Source of the DNA: Thuidium tamariscinum
Lineage: Eukaryota > Streptophyta > Bryopsida > Hypnales > Thuidiaceae
Length of the DNA: 64,000 bases
Assembly: GCA_947034885.2 (NCBI GenBank)
Contig: OX344752.2
Coordinates: forward strand, 18,910,001-18,974,000
Reading direction: 5' to 3'
Positions 1-11,799 of the stretch are shown one piece after another (position 1 is the stretch's first letter; every line of letters begins with the position of its first letter). A program made the translations under genes and the position numbers. Below the pieces are notes generated by a model, which saw only the letters and a program-made list of their open reading frames with translations, was not told the DNA's origin and did no database searches.

Positions 1-265
1 TAAAGAATACTACTTCTTGAGAAGAAACAAGTTGGCAAAATATGTGAGTATTCAAGCCATGTCTCCATCTTTATCAATTATCTTTTATATCATATTGACA
101 TGAATTCTATTGGAATTTGGAACTCTAAAGCCAGAAGAAGAGTGACTTGTATGTGACCCATGAATAATAAACCAATATATATTTTGTTTCAAGTACAAAT
201 TCTTATTTTGTTTCTTATATTCATAAGTGTGTTTCAATTTTGAAGCAACAAAGAGGACAAACAAT
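1..265. other. 5' flank of the TNL gene
   Basis: AT-rich sequence upstream of the proposed TNL start. It should hold the promoter and 5' UTR of the gene beginning at 266. I see no clear TATA box and no conserved coding frame here. Confidence 0.4.
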
Positions 266-3200
266 ATGGAGAGTGATGCAAATGACACTAGTGACACCAA
301 TGATGCAATTGACTCAAAGAGATCATATGAAAGTGAGGCAAGGCTTGGCAAGAAATTGTGTGCAATTGAAGGTGTGGTTAGTTTTATCCTTGGTTCCATT
401 AGAAACTTGTTCTTTTTGTATTCCATCTTTATTTATCATCATTTGCAATTTAAAAATGCTTACCTTTGGATACATTTGCAAACATGACTTATTTGATGCA
501 ATTTGGACATGTTGATTTTTGAAGTAGATTGATAATTGGTTGTTGTACAGATGAATTTGGAAGCTATGACGTTTTCATAAGCCATAGAGGCCCTGACACC
601 AAGACAGGTTTTGTGGGCTATTTATATGAAGCTTTGAAAAGAGTTGGATTGCATCCATTTCTAGATTGCATATCTATTGGGAAAGGCCAAGATTCTTGGG
701 CATGCATTGACCACGCTATCAAGACAACACCCCTAGCTCTAGTCATCTTTTCCCAAAGTTTTATACAATCTGAGTGGTGTTTGAAAGAATTGCATGCAAT
801 GTTGGATTCTCCTTCAATGAAGGTGCTACCCATCTTCTACAATGTTCAACCTTGGGAAGTGAATTTTCCAGAAAAAGGACAATTATCTGTTGGTTTCTTG
901 AAGTTGACAGAGAGGCATGATACAAGTGTCTCGGAAGAATGGAGGGCTGATTTGAAAAGAGCTTCCAAGCTTACTGGTTGGGAGTACAAAGTGGGAGATA
1001 AGAGGTAAATATGTAGGTATGCACTATTTGTTATGAAGAATTTGTAGTAGAACTTGACATTGACATTGTATTTGGTGATATTGAAATTTGTTACAAATTG
1101 TTGCAGGTCGGAAAAGGACTTGGCATTAGAGGTTGTAGCAAAGATTTGCAAATTGGCAAATAAACCCCTTCCCTTGGATGAGGTGAAGCAAGTTGCTGAG
1201 TACCTCATTAATACCATTGATGAGAAGAAAGTATCGGTGTTGGGATTGGTGGGAATGGGTGGAATTGGAAAGTCCACTTTGGCAAAAGAGGTATACAACC
1301 AATTGGGGCAAAGATTTGATGCAATGTGTTATGTGGAAGATGTAGTGGAGAAGGTGAATCAAGGTGGTGTGATGACTATCCAAAATTATATTTTGAAGGC
1401 CTTGTGTGTGGATGAATCAATGTTAAGTATTGTTGATAAATCAAAGAATAAGGCTATTCTTGAAGAGAGATTATCAAAGAAATCCATTCTTTTGGTTTTG
1501 GATAATATTCATGACCATGATCAATTGGATTATCTATTATCACATAAAATGTTGAAGGAAGGTAGCATATGCATTGTCACTTCTCGAAACTACCACACCT
1601 TTGAGAAATCAACTTCCTTTCATGTCAATCATGATATTTACATTCATGATGTTCAATTGATGAGACAAGAAGATTCTCAAAGTTTGTTTGCATATTATGC
1701 ATTTGGAGATGAATGGGAAGTTCCTCAAAGATTTGAAAGTCTTGTTGGAGGCCTTCAACATTTGAAAAGCTTGGATCTCATAAGAAGTGGGATCCAAAGA
1801 TTACCCGAATCTCTTGGATTGTTGAGCGATTTGAAAGAGTGGAGTTTAAAGGATCGTGTAGTGCTATCAGATTCACTTGAAGGCCTTCAACATTTGAAAA
1901 GCTTGGATCTCGAAAGAAGTGGGATCCAAACTCGGATCCAAAGTTTACCCGAATCTTTTGGATTGTTTAGCAACTTGGTGGTGTTGAGTTTTAAGAACTG
2001 TAGTGAGTTTGTGGAGCTACCAGATTCATTTGGAGGCCTTCAACATTTGAAAAGCTTGGATCTCGAAAGAAGTAGGATCCAAAGATTACCCGAATCTCTT
2101 GGATTGTTGAGCAATTTGGAAGAGTTGAGTTTAAAGGATTGTGGTGAGCTCATGGAGCTACCAGATTCACTTGAAGGCCTTCAAAATTTGAAAAGCTTGG
2201 ATCTCGAAAGAAGTGGGATCCAAAGATTACCCAAATCTCTTGGAACGTTGAGCAACTTGGAAGTGTTGAGTTTAAAGGATTGTGGTGAGCTTGTGGAACT
2301 ACCAGATTCACTTGAAGGCCTTCAAAATTTGAAAAGCTTGGATCTCGAAAGAAGTGGGATCCAAAGATTACCCAAATCTCTTGGAACGTTGAGCAACTTG
2401 GAAGTGTTGAGTTTAAAGGATTGTGGTGAGCTTGTGGAACTACCAGATTCACTTGAAGGCCTTCAACATTTGAAAAGCTTGGATCTCGAAAGAAGTGGGA
2501 TCCAAAGATTACCCAAATCTCTTGGAACGTTGAGCAACTTGGAAGTATTGAGTTTAAAAGATTGTGGTGAGCTCATGGAGCTACCAGATTCACTTGAAGG
2601 CCTTCAACATTTGAAAAGCTTGGATCTCGAAAGAAGTGGGATCCAAAGATTACCCAAATCTCTTGGAACGTTGGGCAACTTGGAAGTGTTGAGTTTAAAG
2701 GACTGTGGTGAGCTCGTGGAGCTACCAGATTCACTTGAAGGCCTTCAACATTTGAAAAGCTTGGATCTCGAAAGAAGTGGGATCCAAAGATTATCCGAAT
2801 CTCTTGGAATGTTGGGCAACTTGGAAGTGTTGAATTTAAAGGACTGTGGTGAGCTCGTGGAGCTACCAGATTCACTTGAAGGCCTTCAACATTTGAAAAG
2901 CTTCGATCTCGAAAGAAGTGGGATCCAAAGATTATCCAAATCTCTTGGAACGTTGGGCAACTTGGAAGAGTTGAGTTTAAAGGATTGTGGTGTGGAAGTA
3001 CAAGACAATTCCAAAACCTCATCTCCCGGAGTTTCAATTGAAGATGATGATTGTCTAAGCAAGAATTTTAAGGGGGCTTGGTACACCACCAAGTGGATCA
3101 TTCATGGAGATCTACTAGAAAGAACTTTGCTTTGCTTCTTCAATGTAGAAGAAATGCAATATGAGTTCTATTTTGAAGATCATGAAAGTATGGCAACTAT

Positions 3201-4890
3201 TATTGGACTTGGGGTGCCTTATTCAAAGGTCATTTTGAAATGTGGGAATCTTTATGTAATAGTTGTTGAAATTTTAAAAGAAGATTGGAATGCCATGTGG
3301 GCCCTTCCAAATATTATTTCATATTCAATCCCAGAAGGCTATGTTTTGAAGCAAAAGCAATTTCCTGACATCCTCCATTGCATTGCAAACATTATTAACA
3401 TCAACAACATTGCAAGTAAGGCAAATAATAATGGTGTTGGAGGTAATAGTGGAAAAGACAAAGCTCAAGATAATGCTGATGTCAATAAGGGCAAGGGCAA
3501 GGCTCATGACCATAGTGATCATGAAAATGGACATTCAAATAGAGGTTCTAATGGAGCTCGTGATGATAATGACAAGAAGGATAGGAAAGGGAAAGATAGA
3601 GATAGTGCTGAAAAAAACAATGATGATGAAGATGATGGGAAGATTTCAAATGATTGTAAGGAAGTCCAAGCTATAGTTCATCTCCGCTTATTGCCAGGGG
3701 GAAATCTTATAGAAAAGAAAAAAGAAGGGGAAGTTCATGATATAGAAGTAGAAGAAATGAAAAAAGAAGGGGAATGTAGCAAGGGAGTGGAAAAGAAAAA
3801 GAAACCTAAACAATTGTGGCATTTCCATAAGCTAGATGATAATGGCAATGTTGTTGGAAACCATCAAAAGCAGACAAATATTGAGGAAGTTCAAAATGGA
3901 GATGTTGATGAAAATTTGCAAAAACAATTAGAAAAACAAATCCATTCATACATGGTGTTTACTTTTACAATCAAAGATGAGGCTGGAGGACAATTGAAAA
4001 CTATCCAAGCAACCATTGATCCTATAACTTTCCAACTTCCCTCCAACAATGAGGAGAATTATTTGCAAAGGAGGCGATTTGGTTGGTTTCACAAAAAATT
4101 GCAAGTTGCTTTCGGAGTAGTCAATGCACAAGTTGCAGATTTGGATGCAAAGTCCTGCAAAATCATTGATTCTTCTGAGGTCAAGGAAGTAAACTTACAA
4201 GGTAATTTAGAGGGAAATGCAAGAACATGTACAAATGCCATCAAAGGGGAATTGGGAATAAAGCATGGTGTCATTGCAAGTGCTAGAATGGGTAGAATAG
4301 GTGGAACAGGATCCCACACTGCTAGAGAGGTTCAGAATTCTTGGGAAACCAACAAACCACTTACAAAAGCTGGCTTTTCCATTTTAGAACATACAAACTT
4401 AAATGTTCAGCAACTTAAGTATTCATATCATCCTCACCTTCCATTCAAAGAGAAAGAGTTTGATGTAATAGATGAAGATGATCGCTTGAAGATGTATGAA
4501 CATCCTATTTGCCAACTACAACGAGTGAGTTGTGAAGGCACATGGTATCCAGACCATTCAGAATATTTGGAAAAATATAAACTTGAAGCAAGTAGAGAAC
4601 TTGGAATGACTAGAATCTACAATTTGGAACCGGAGAGTAGAATGGAGAAGATGCGAAAGGGGGTATCAAAAATTGAAAAAAGTTCGCCTCTTTGCTTCAT
4701 TCAAAAGCTAGAAAAGGTATTGTATTTAAACCATTCTTTATCACACTTGACTTCTTCAACAACTGAAGTGTATCGCGTGAAAGAACGACAAGATTCAAGC
4801 AATACATCAATATCCATTCTCACTCAAGCACAAAATAAAAGAGAACCTATATGGCCCGATAATGATCGTCTTGTAGATGTGAAGGAATGA
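266..4890 (+). CDS. TIR-NB-LRR receptor, NB-ARC apparently lacking its second half, with long novel C-terminus
   Basis: Intracellular immune receptor type. Exons are 266-371, 551-1004 and 1107-4890, with GT-AG introns in matching phases 1 and 2; product 1447 aa. Exon 1 encodes an acidic leader. The TIR domain (about residues 40-180) opens with YDVFISHRGPD and has WCLKEL, which carries the Glu needed for TIR NADase activity. The NB part has a P-loop GMGGIGKST (about 235), RNBS-A, kinase 2 LLVLDNI (canonical LLVLDDV) and RNBS-B. It then passes from the LFAYYAF segment straight into LRRs near residue 398, with no GLPLAL or MHD motif. LRRs span about 400-816, followed by 630 residues of unrecognised sequence. 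The ATG at 266 is the first in frame with exon 1. The frame is open throughout, so it may be expressed, but ATP-switch function is doubtful without ARC2. Confidence 0.85.
1749..2995 (+). repeat. 141-bp tandem LRR array inside the TNL
   Basis: The motif GGCCTTCAA recurs at 1749, 1882, 2035, 2176, 2317, 2458, 2599, 2740 and 2881. The last seven starts are spaced exactly 141 bp (47 aa, two leucine-rich repeats per unit). Units at 2161-2301 and 2302-2442 look identical base for base, which indicates recent unequal exchange. The first two units are 133 and 153 bp. Each unit keeps the LxxLxLxxC pattern of plant LRRs. Confidence 0.95.
3000..4887 (+). other. Unrecognised C-terminal extension of the TNL (about 630 aa)
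   Basis: After the last LRR the same frame continues with a globular stretch (3060-3400) rich in aromatic residues. A low-complexity Asn/Asp/Lys/Gly linker follows (3420-3660), then a Lys/Glu segment (3700-3820), then a second globular region (3940-4800) with FGWFHKKLQVAFG, GWFH-type aromatics and conserved-looking Trp/Pro positions. I recognise no known integrated decoy, WRKY, BED, kinase or C-JID domain. It may be an integrated domain or a lineage-specific post-LRR domain. Confidence 0.6.
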
Positions 4891-5717
4891 AGGAATATTT
4901 GAGTATTTCTAGTTAGCAATCAAGGCTCTTGAACTTTCTTTATTCCTATTTTTGACAATGAAGCAAATTGTCATTGCTTCCATTACAATATACTTTATGA
5001 CCAATATAGCATTTAACTAGTCATCTAGGAGTTAATTAGTGCCTTAGTGGGCATCCAATTTACTATCATCACTATCTTAGAATATTTGTAGAGTTGTAAA
5101 CTAAGTAGGATTGGTTACCCCAAGAGTAAAAAGACCTCTACTATAGCATTGACACTTCACAAGGGAGGGACATCCAATTCTCATACTTGAATTCTTCTTC
5201 CTATTGTCATTTGCTTCATCTTATTGAAATTTTGCATCAACATTGCAAGTTGTAGCTTCTCTTATTCAAGGGTGGTTAAATGCTATTGACACTATTCTAG
5301 TTGCCCTAAGAGTTGCTTCATGATGTAGTATGTCTTTTTTTCTTTTTTAAAAAATTTCCACTTTTGCTGCCCATTGGCATTGATTTTGCACTTTGATTTG
5401 ATTTCATTGTCATTGTCATAGAATTGCCAAAAGATTAGTCTATAAGTGTAAATTTTATTTCCAATTATGGATGTTTGATCTATGCTAGATAATCTTTTCT
5501 TGCTGTGATTGCCTTTGCCTAGTCATACGAGAATTACTTTAATTCAATTTATAAATATTTTGGGGCTTTCATATGTGGTGTTCTTTCAAAATGAAGTGAT
5601 ACCAAGTTTGGCCTTGTTTGAACCATGTTTTTTAGAATATGGTTGACATAATTTGTATTATGCAATCTTGATCCTATAGGGATTAATCTAACTTTTGGTT
5701 ATGTAGAAATGAGGGTT
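4891..5717. other. 3' flank of the TNL; no gene seen
   Basis: AT-rich sequence with no ORF of interest. It probably includes the TNL 3' UTR. No repeat with a partner elsewhere in the window was noticed. Confidence 0.4.
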
Positions 5718-5772
5718 GCTATTATGTGAGCATAGAAGTATGAGCCTAGAAGACTAGAAGACTATACACCTA

Positions 5773-7488
5773 CACTACAAGAATATGAGCATTTTATGAC
5801 TGCCAAAATATGACTGGAGATGATTAGCGACTGCTCGCAGTCATATTCTAGGAGTCCTAAACTTTGCGGAAAAATATGACTACAAAATATGACTGCCAGT
5901 CATATTTTGCTTTTCTACACTTTGGATGTATAGTATACAGTCATTGAGAACAACTAACATTTTATAGGGAACGATATGGAACGTATGATGGGAACACTAC
6001 TTACACTAGTCATATTTGTCAATCATATTTTTGCATATATGACTACATGTAGTCATATTCTACAATCACATTTTTGTAGGTTCACATTTTCTTAAGATTT
6101 TTTTTCGGGCACCCTCCTAAAAATTTGGGCAATAAAAAAATATAAATAAAAATTATTGCTACAAATTAATAAAATCCTAGCCATTGTTTTGGGGAAATCT
6201 TGAAATCCTAGCTAGCCGTCATTTTTAGGGTTTAAAAACCCTAGCCGTCATATTTAGGGTTCCAAAATCCTAATCGCCACTTCATTTGCTTCATCTTCTT
6301 TGTGTTGTTGCTTTAAGACTCTTATTCCTTCTTCCTCTTTAGTTTTTTGAAGTTCTACTTATTGTAGTGTTGTGTTTTAGTTGTTGTTGTTTAATTGTTG
6401 TCTTCTAACTCTTGTTTCTTCTTGCTTCTTTTGTTTTTTGAAGTTCTACTTGTTGTAGTGTTGTTGCTTAGTTGTGGAGGTTTTAGTTGTTGCTTCTTAG
6501 TTGTTACCAATTTGTTGTTGCTTCTTATCTCTTAGTTATTGTTAGTTAGTTGTTGCTTCTTAGTTGTTATTAATTAGTTATTGCTAGTTTGTTGTTGCTA
6601 GTTTGTTATTGCTTTTTAGTTATTGTCTCTTAATTGTTGCTTCCAAATTGTTGTTTCAAGATTGTTGCTTCAAATTGAATCTTAACTCTTGCTTAATTGT
6701 TGTTTTTCAGACCTTTTCTTTTATTGTTTATTATTTTTTGCCTCTTATTACCTCTTATTACATCTTAACTTGTCTTATTTTTGCTTATTATTAGTTTTTA
6801 GTTTTAGTTTTTGTTGCCCCTTATTATATCTTGGCTTTTATTTCTTACTTTCTTTTAGTACTAACTTGAACACAAATATGACTCACTACAGTCATATTCT
6901 ATATTATCCAAAATATGACTCACCATAGTCATATTCTATATTACTCAAAATATGACTCACCATAGTCATATTCTATATCACTCAAAATACGACTCTCTAC
7001 AGTCATATTCTATATCACTCAAAATACGACTCTCTACAGTCATATTCTATATCACTCAAAGTATGACTCATCATAGTCATATTCCACATCACTCAAAATA
7101 TGACTCATCATAGTCATATTTCATATTATGAATCACCTCCTGAAGTCATATTCTATGTCAACAAAAATATGACTAGATGCAGTCACATTCCACATAGGAT
7201 TTTTTTATTTTGCCCGGGCAGCTCATGAAAAAGTCAAGCCTCCAAGTATGGTCAATATATACGCCATGTTGGCAAAATACATCTAAAAAAGGTTTATTAT
7301 ACTACCAAATCCATATGACTGCAAATATAACTCACCAGTCATATGACTGAAAGTGAATGACTCGACCATGACTCATCTCAGTCACATTCCGCTCATCTAC
7401 AGTGATTTTTGCTTGAATCACATTCTTGAATTTTGTAACTCACTGTAGTCATATTTTGCAGTCACAAAACACTCATTTTCTTATAGTG
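5773..7488. mobile_element. Non-autonomous CACTA (En/Spm-type) transposon, 1716 bp
   Basis: It begins CACTACAAGAA and ends TTCTTATAGTG, the diagnostic CACTA terminal inverted repeat. Both ends are flanked by the 3-bp duplication CTA (5770-5772 and 7489-7491). Similarity between the ends continues into subterminal TATGACT/AGTCATA motifs repeated dozens of times, as expected for transposase-binding subterminal repeats. No transposase ORF is present, so it must be mobilised in trans. The interior (6100-6850) has Leu-rich TTGTTG low-complexity sequence and 'aaaccctagccgtcat' stretches that resemble a captured plant 5' UTR. Confidence 0.88.
6876..7134. repeat. 37-bp subterminal tandem repeat of the CACTA element
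   Basis: Seven units start at 6876, 6913, 6950, 6987, 7024, 7061 and 7098, exactly 37 bp apart. Each contains the inverted pair ATATGACT...AGTCATAT. Two units carry TACGACT instead of TATGACT. These are probable transposase-binding arrays of the CACTA element. Confidence 0.9.
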
Positions 7489-7660
7489 CTACAATATAAG
7501 TGTCTCTATTATAGTAACCTTCTATTTTAATAATGTATATATGCTATAAGTACCTATATTATAAGTGTTTATGTTATAAACACCTTCAATGGTTGCATGA
7601 TACATACTTATGTATATACTTAAGGCTCACATCCTCATACTTTCATGCTCATATACTAGC

Positions 7661-8005
7661 ACCGTTGATCCTAAATTGTATATGTTTCTAGAGATTATTT
7701 TTGACATAATTTACTTGCTTGATGATGCAAAGGTCATTTGTGACTACTACCTATTCTTTCTAAAGTTGTTGGAGACCTCATTGTCTTATTGTTGGGGGAA
7801 TTTTATTTGGAATCTATAAAAGACTCGACTTATACTAAGTACATTGAGCCATAACAAAATTGTTAGCTATTGGAATCAATGTTGTAGATATGTATGTGAT
7901 TTTCAATCCTTTCATTTATATTCATAAGTTTTCCTTCACAAGATTTTTTATTAGCAATGAATGTTTTCTATGATCTATAGGGATCCAAGATTTCATCTTA
8001 TGTAA
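7661..8005. other. Spacer; nothing seen
   Basis: AT-rich spacer between two transposable elements with no supported gene or repeat. Confidence 0.4.
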
Positions 8006-8715
8006 GGGTGATTGCAAGAAACACTTGTCTTATTTGTTGCGTTTGGCTGATTTTTTCGGGAGTACTTTAAAATCAGAAAATTAATTTGAAATTTTAAAAA
8101 AAAAATATGAATAGTGTATATACCTCTAAGATGAAGGTTTTCACCAAAGGAAATGGATAGAAAAATTCTTGAAAAGTGCCAAACCTCCAAAAAATACATA
8201 CCTTCATGTTTTAATTAGGAAAAAATAGTAAAAATAGATATTTTCAAAAAATAAAAAGTTTCTATTTGCAACAACTTTATGGAGATGGTCATTCACAAAA
8301 AAACCCACCAAAATAATATTTTATATGTTTCAAAATACAAGCAGAAGGGAGCTCACTTTGTAGACCTCCACACCTCACAAAATTAACTTTTTTTTTAAAT
8401 CCTTCCCTGGAAAGCTAGAAGTCTAATAGAAGACCATCTCATCCAAATTTCATGTTAAAATCATTAAAAAAAAGGTATAGCTCAGGTACTAAAAACCCCT
8501 AAACTACCAAGTGTGACATCCAATTGGGGTCTATTTTTGGATAGTAAAATATTTTTGAAAATTATGAAAAAATTATGAAAGGTTTATGATAGTTACAAGT
8601 ACCTTCCCTACAAATCTTGAGTTAATCGAAACTAAAACACAAAAGTTATGGCCAAAAAACAAATCAGAATGCAACGTGTGACACAAAATAGGACAAGTGT
8701 TTCTTGCAATCACCC
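8006..8715. mobile_element. TIR element (family E), 710 bp, with GTAA duplication
   Basis: It starts GGGTGATTGCAAGAAACACT and ends with the reverse complement (AGTGTTTCTTGCAATCACCC). GTAA flanks both sides (8002-8005 and 8716-8719). No coding capacity. Related truncated copies lie at about 18155-18384 (opposite strand) and about 31130-31615. Superfamily not assigned. Confidence 0.8.
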
Positions 8716-10826
8716 GTAATGATTATTGTGAATGTTCATACCATGAAATTTTTTATTCAAATGTGGCCAAATTCTCTACAACTAGTATTATTGAATATAT
8801 TGGTTAGGAAATAAATAAAATTGAGCAAAAGAAAGTTTCCTTAGGACTGTATTTAAAGTACTAAAACGAATAAAAGGATTAATTTTGACATCTTCACTGT
8901 GAATTGACTGTGGTTTTTTTTCTTTCATTAGAATTCAAATGTTAGACTCACATCCTCTAAATGATATGTTTCAAAAGCTTATGTTTAGCACAATGATTTC
9001 TAATCTCACTTGCTTCCTGGGGAGATCACTCCTTGTAATTTTAAGTATACACATGCGTGAATAGGGTATTTAACATGGGGCTATTTACCTTCATTATAGT
9101 AATTAAGTTGATCATATTTTTATATATAAAGATATCAAAGGCATATTTTTAATATCCTATAATCTTTTTATAAATTCATTCATATGCTTTTTAAAAATTC
9201 ATTTATATGGTTTTTATAGTTGAGATATCTTATATACAAAACTTATATGTCTAATTTTTTTATACCTATATACAATACATGATAAACAAAAATAAGTGTG
9301 CAAATATGAGGAAATGCAAAATAAATCACTTTGCTTGGGCTTAAGGTAGAACCACCCATTCTCCATAGCCAACTTGTAGACAAACTTATTTCTAACCATA
9401 GCTAGAATGAGTTTTTTTATCTTTTCAAAGTTGGAACTAAAAGTTTATGACACACATTCCAAAGTAGTGAATAAGAAAGTAGGAAGTAGCAACAACACTA
9501 GTTTGTGAACCTAAAAGCATGAGCTTGAGAGCTGTGAGTGTAAGTTTTGTGAGCCTAGAGAATTAACCAAAAAGAACTTTGAATATTTTAGGCCAAAAGA
9601 AAAAAAAGTCATTTAAAAAAATCTATTTATAGTAAAATTTTCAGCCCCATGACCATGGACCTATGACCGTGGAAGTGTGGTTAACATATTTTAAAATTTC
9701 AAATCCTACTATCTCCAAAGAGCCTCTCAATACCTTCCAAAAAAAAATTGAAATTTTGAATTTTTTTGTAGGTCCAAAATCTAGAATCCAACAAGGGTTT
9801 TTCTGAAGTGATGGAGTCGCAAAAAAAAATTTGTTATTATTATTGTTATTATTTTATGACTTTATCACCCTCAAATTGATCTCTCAGTACCAAGAGAAGG
9901 GTTTGAAGGGTGAAAAGTTGCAAAAAAAGTGAACTAGTGCCATAGTTGCCAAAAAAACAAAAAAAATTGAAAAAATGAAAAAAAAAATTTGAAAAGCTCC
10001 AAAAGCCCTCTACTTTTAAAACCCCTCTTGATATCAAGAGGGTTTTTGGAGAGTGATGGAGTTGGAAAAAGAAATTGAAAAATAGAAAAAGGATTGAAAA
10101 AAAAATTGAAAAAAATTGAAATTTTTTTTTTGAAAAAAAGAATTTTGAAAGTCACGAATTTCAAATTCCACAAGGGGGTTGTTAGCTATAAAAACCCTAA
10201 ATTCTTAAAGCACAATAATAGGTCCACATTCTAAAAATCACTAAAAATTTCACCAAAAATTCTATGCTCACAAGCTCATAGGCTCATAGGCTTAGAAAAT
10301 AGCATGCCTGTAGAAAGTAGTGCTTGAAAAAGTAGTTTTTTTAATGATCAAAATTTGAAAAGCTTAGAGAGGCTATGGATCTTGTTTACTTTTTGCCTTT
10401 GAAAATTCATAGTAATTTCAATTCATGCAATAAAATTACCAAAGTTTTTGCAATCACCTTCATTTCTATTATTGCAACTCTAAAAATATTTTTTTTGTCT
10501 TGCACTTCACCAAATCATGTCAAGAATACCTTAAATGATTAGTTATGGGTGGTTCTATTTTAAGTTAGTCTACTTACGATGCAAAACAAGCCTTTCCTTC
10601 CTTACACTTCTTTATCAACAACCACACTTTGGTTGATAAAGAATAAAAGATCAAAAAATTGTTTTTGACCCATTCCAATGCATTTCGAATATGAGATTGC
10701 TTGTTGTATATGGAACTAAGAGTTGAATAGATATAATTTAAGGTATGATGTAAAATCATTGAGGGTTAAAATGGTTAAAATGTGCCTAATATGATCATTT
10801 CTAGCCATAAATGCATGTCTATAGTA
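8716..10826. other. AT-rich spacer with A-rich low complexity
   Basis: No gene seen. From about 9590 to 10180 it is dominated by A-runs and degenerate 'gaaaaaattgaaaa' units with 'gagtgatggagt' motifs (9810, 10060). Sequences near 9493 (ACTAGTTTGTGAAC) and 10262 (ATGCTCACAAGCTCATAGGC) resemble ends of family D MITEs, so this may be a very diverged, expanded copy. Confidence 0.4.
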
Positions 10827-11799
10827 CAGTGGGCTACCAATCAAAATGTCGTTTTTGAATTCGCAGTGAGAAAATTTTCAATATTGCCAACTTTGAAAGC
10901 CTCCCAAGAGCTCAAAAATTGGTATTTTACCACGAAATTTTTACCACAGCATCATCTTTAAGTTAATTATATGTATGACAAATTTCAAGGCCAAAATATT
11001 CATCAAAAAAAAGTTATTCAAAATCTACCAACATGGGTTGCGGTGAGAGACATTTCACTACTTTCAACTTTGACACCTTCCTAAGGATTGAGTTTTTTTT
11101 CTTTTGCCATGAAATTTTTGTCATGAAACAATTTCTATGTTTTTAAAATTTATGAAAAATTTCAATATTAAGAAAATTGTTTTTAAGAAGATATTTGAAA
11201 TCTCCCAACAAGTGTAGTTTTGAGAAAAAAATTTCAATTGCCAACTTTGACACCCTCCCAAGGATTGAAAAATTGGTTTCTTACCATGAATTTTTTTTTT
11301 GAAGTCATATATATGTTGATAATATGTGCTAAAAGTTTCAAATTCAAATGAATTACCAAAATAAAGATACACAAAATTTCCCCAACATGTGTAGTTGTGA
11401 GAAAATTTTCACTATTGCTGACTTTGACACCCTCCCAAGGGCTGAAAATTTGTCTATTTAACATGAATTTTTTTGAATAAGATCAACTTTATGTTGATAA
11501 TATATGTTCCAAATTTCAAGTTCAAAACACTTACCCAAGAAAAGATATTCAAAATCTCTCAACATGTGTAGTTGTGAGGTTGAGTTTTTACATTTGTGTC
11601 AAACTTTGCTCCACAAAATAACACTATACTAAGGGCTCAAAAACTCCTCTTCACAACTACACATGTTGAGAGATTTTACATATCGTTTTTTTGGTAATTC
11701 ATTTGAATTTGAAATTTGGAGAACATATTATCAACATAGAGATGACTTCACAAAAACAAATTCATGGTAAGAAACGACATTTTGATTGGTACCCCACTG
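10827..11799. mobile_element. Fold-back TA-flanked element (family A), copy 1
   Basis: It begins CAGTGGGCTACCAATCAAAA and ends with the reverse complement of CAGTGGGGTACCAATC. TA dinucleotides stand at both borders (10825-10826 and 11800-11801), as in Tc1/mariner-type insertion. The left arm holds four ~177-bp units, with 'tgagaaaatttt' near 10866, 11043, 11219 and 11396. The right arm (about 11650-11799) is a shortened inverted copy, so the hairpin is asymmetric. It has no ORF that could be a transposase. Confidence 0.8.
10866..11580. repeat. ~177-bp tandem units in fold-back copy 1
   Basis: Four successive units of 176-177 bp. Each runs through gagaaa-cattttcact, a 'tttgacaccctccc' box, a 'ttaccatgaa' box, a 'gttgataatatgt' box and an 'acatgtgtagttgtg' box. 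The units are diverged from one another but the order of boxes is constant. The same unit builds the element at 15148-16539. Confidence 0.8.

Larger units (their letters stand above)
5718..7660. mobile_element. Palindromic MITE (family D) split by a CACTA element
   Basis: The left end reads GCTATTATGTGAGCATAGAA and the right end is its near reverse complement (ATGCTCATATACTAGC). The same termini and a similar interior with 'aggtgtttata' palindromes occur at 31777-32004, and a diverged copy lies at about 23270-23525. Removing the CACTA insertion at 5773-7488 leaves an element of about 220-230 bp, like the intact copy. Superfamily not assigned; no convincing target duplication. Confidence 0.6.

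Noticed and set aside
2150-3037. Long minus-strand frames opposite the LRR array
   Set aside because: They are the antisense of the 141-bp repeat, repeat with the same period, and have no protein family; the plus-strand LRR frame explains the sequence.
6603-6928. Leu/Phe-rich small membrane-like proteins
   Set aside because: Product of TTGTTG and CTT low-complexity DNA inside the CACTA element, with no conserved start or context.
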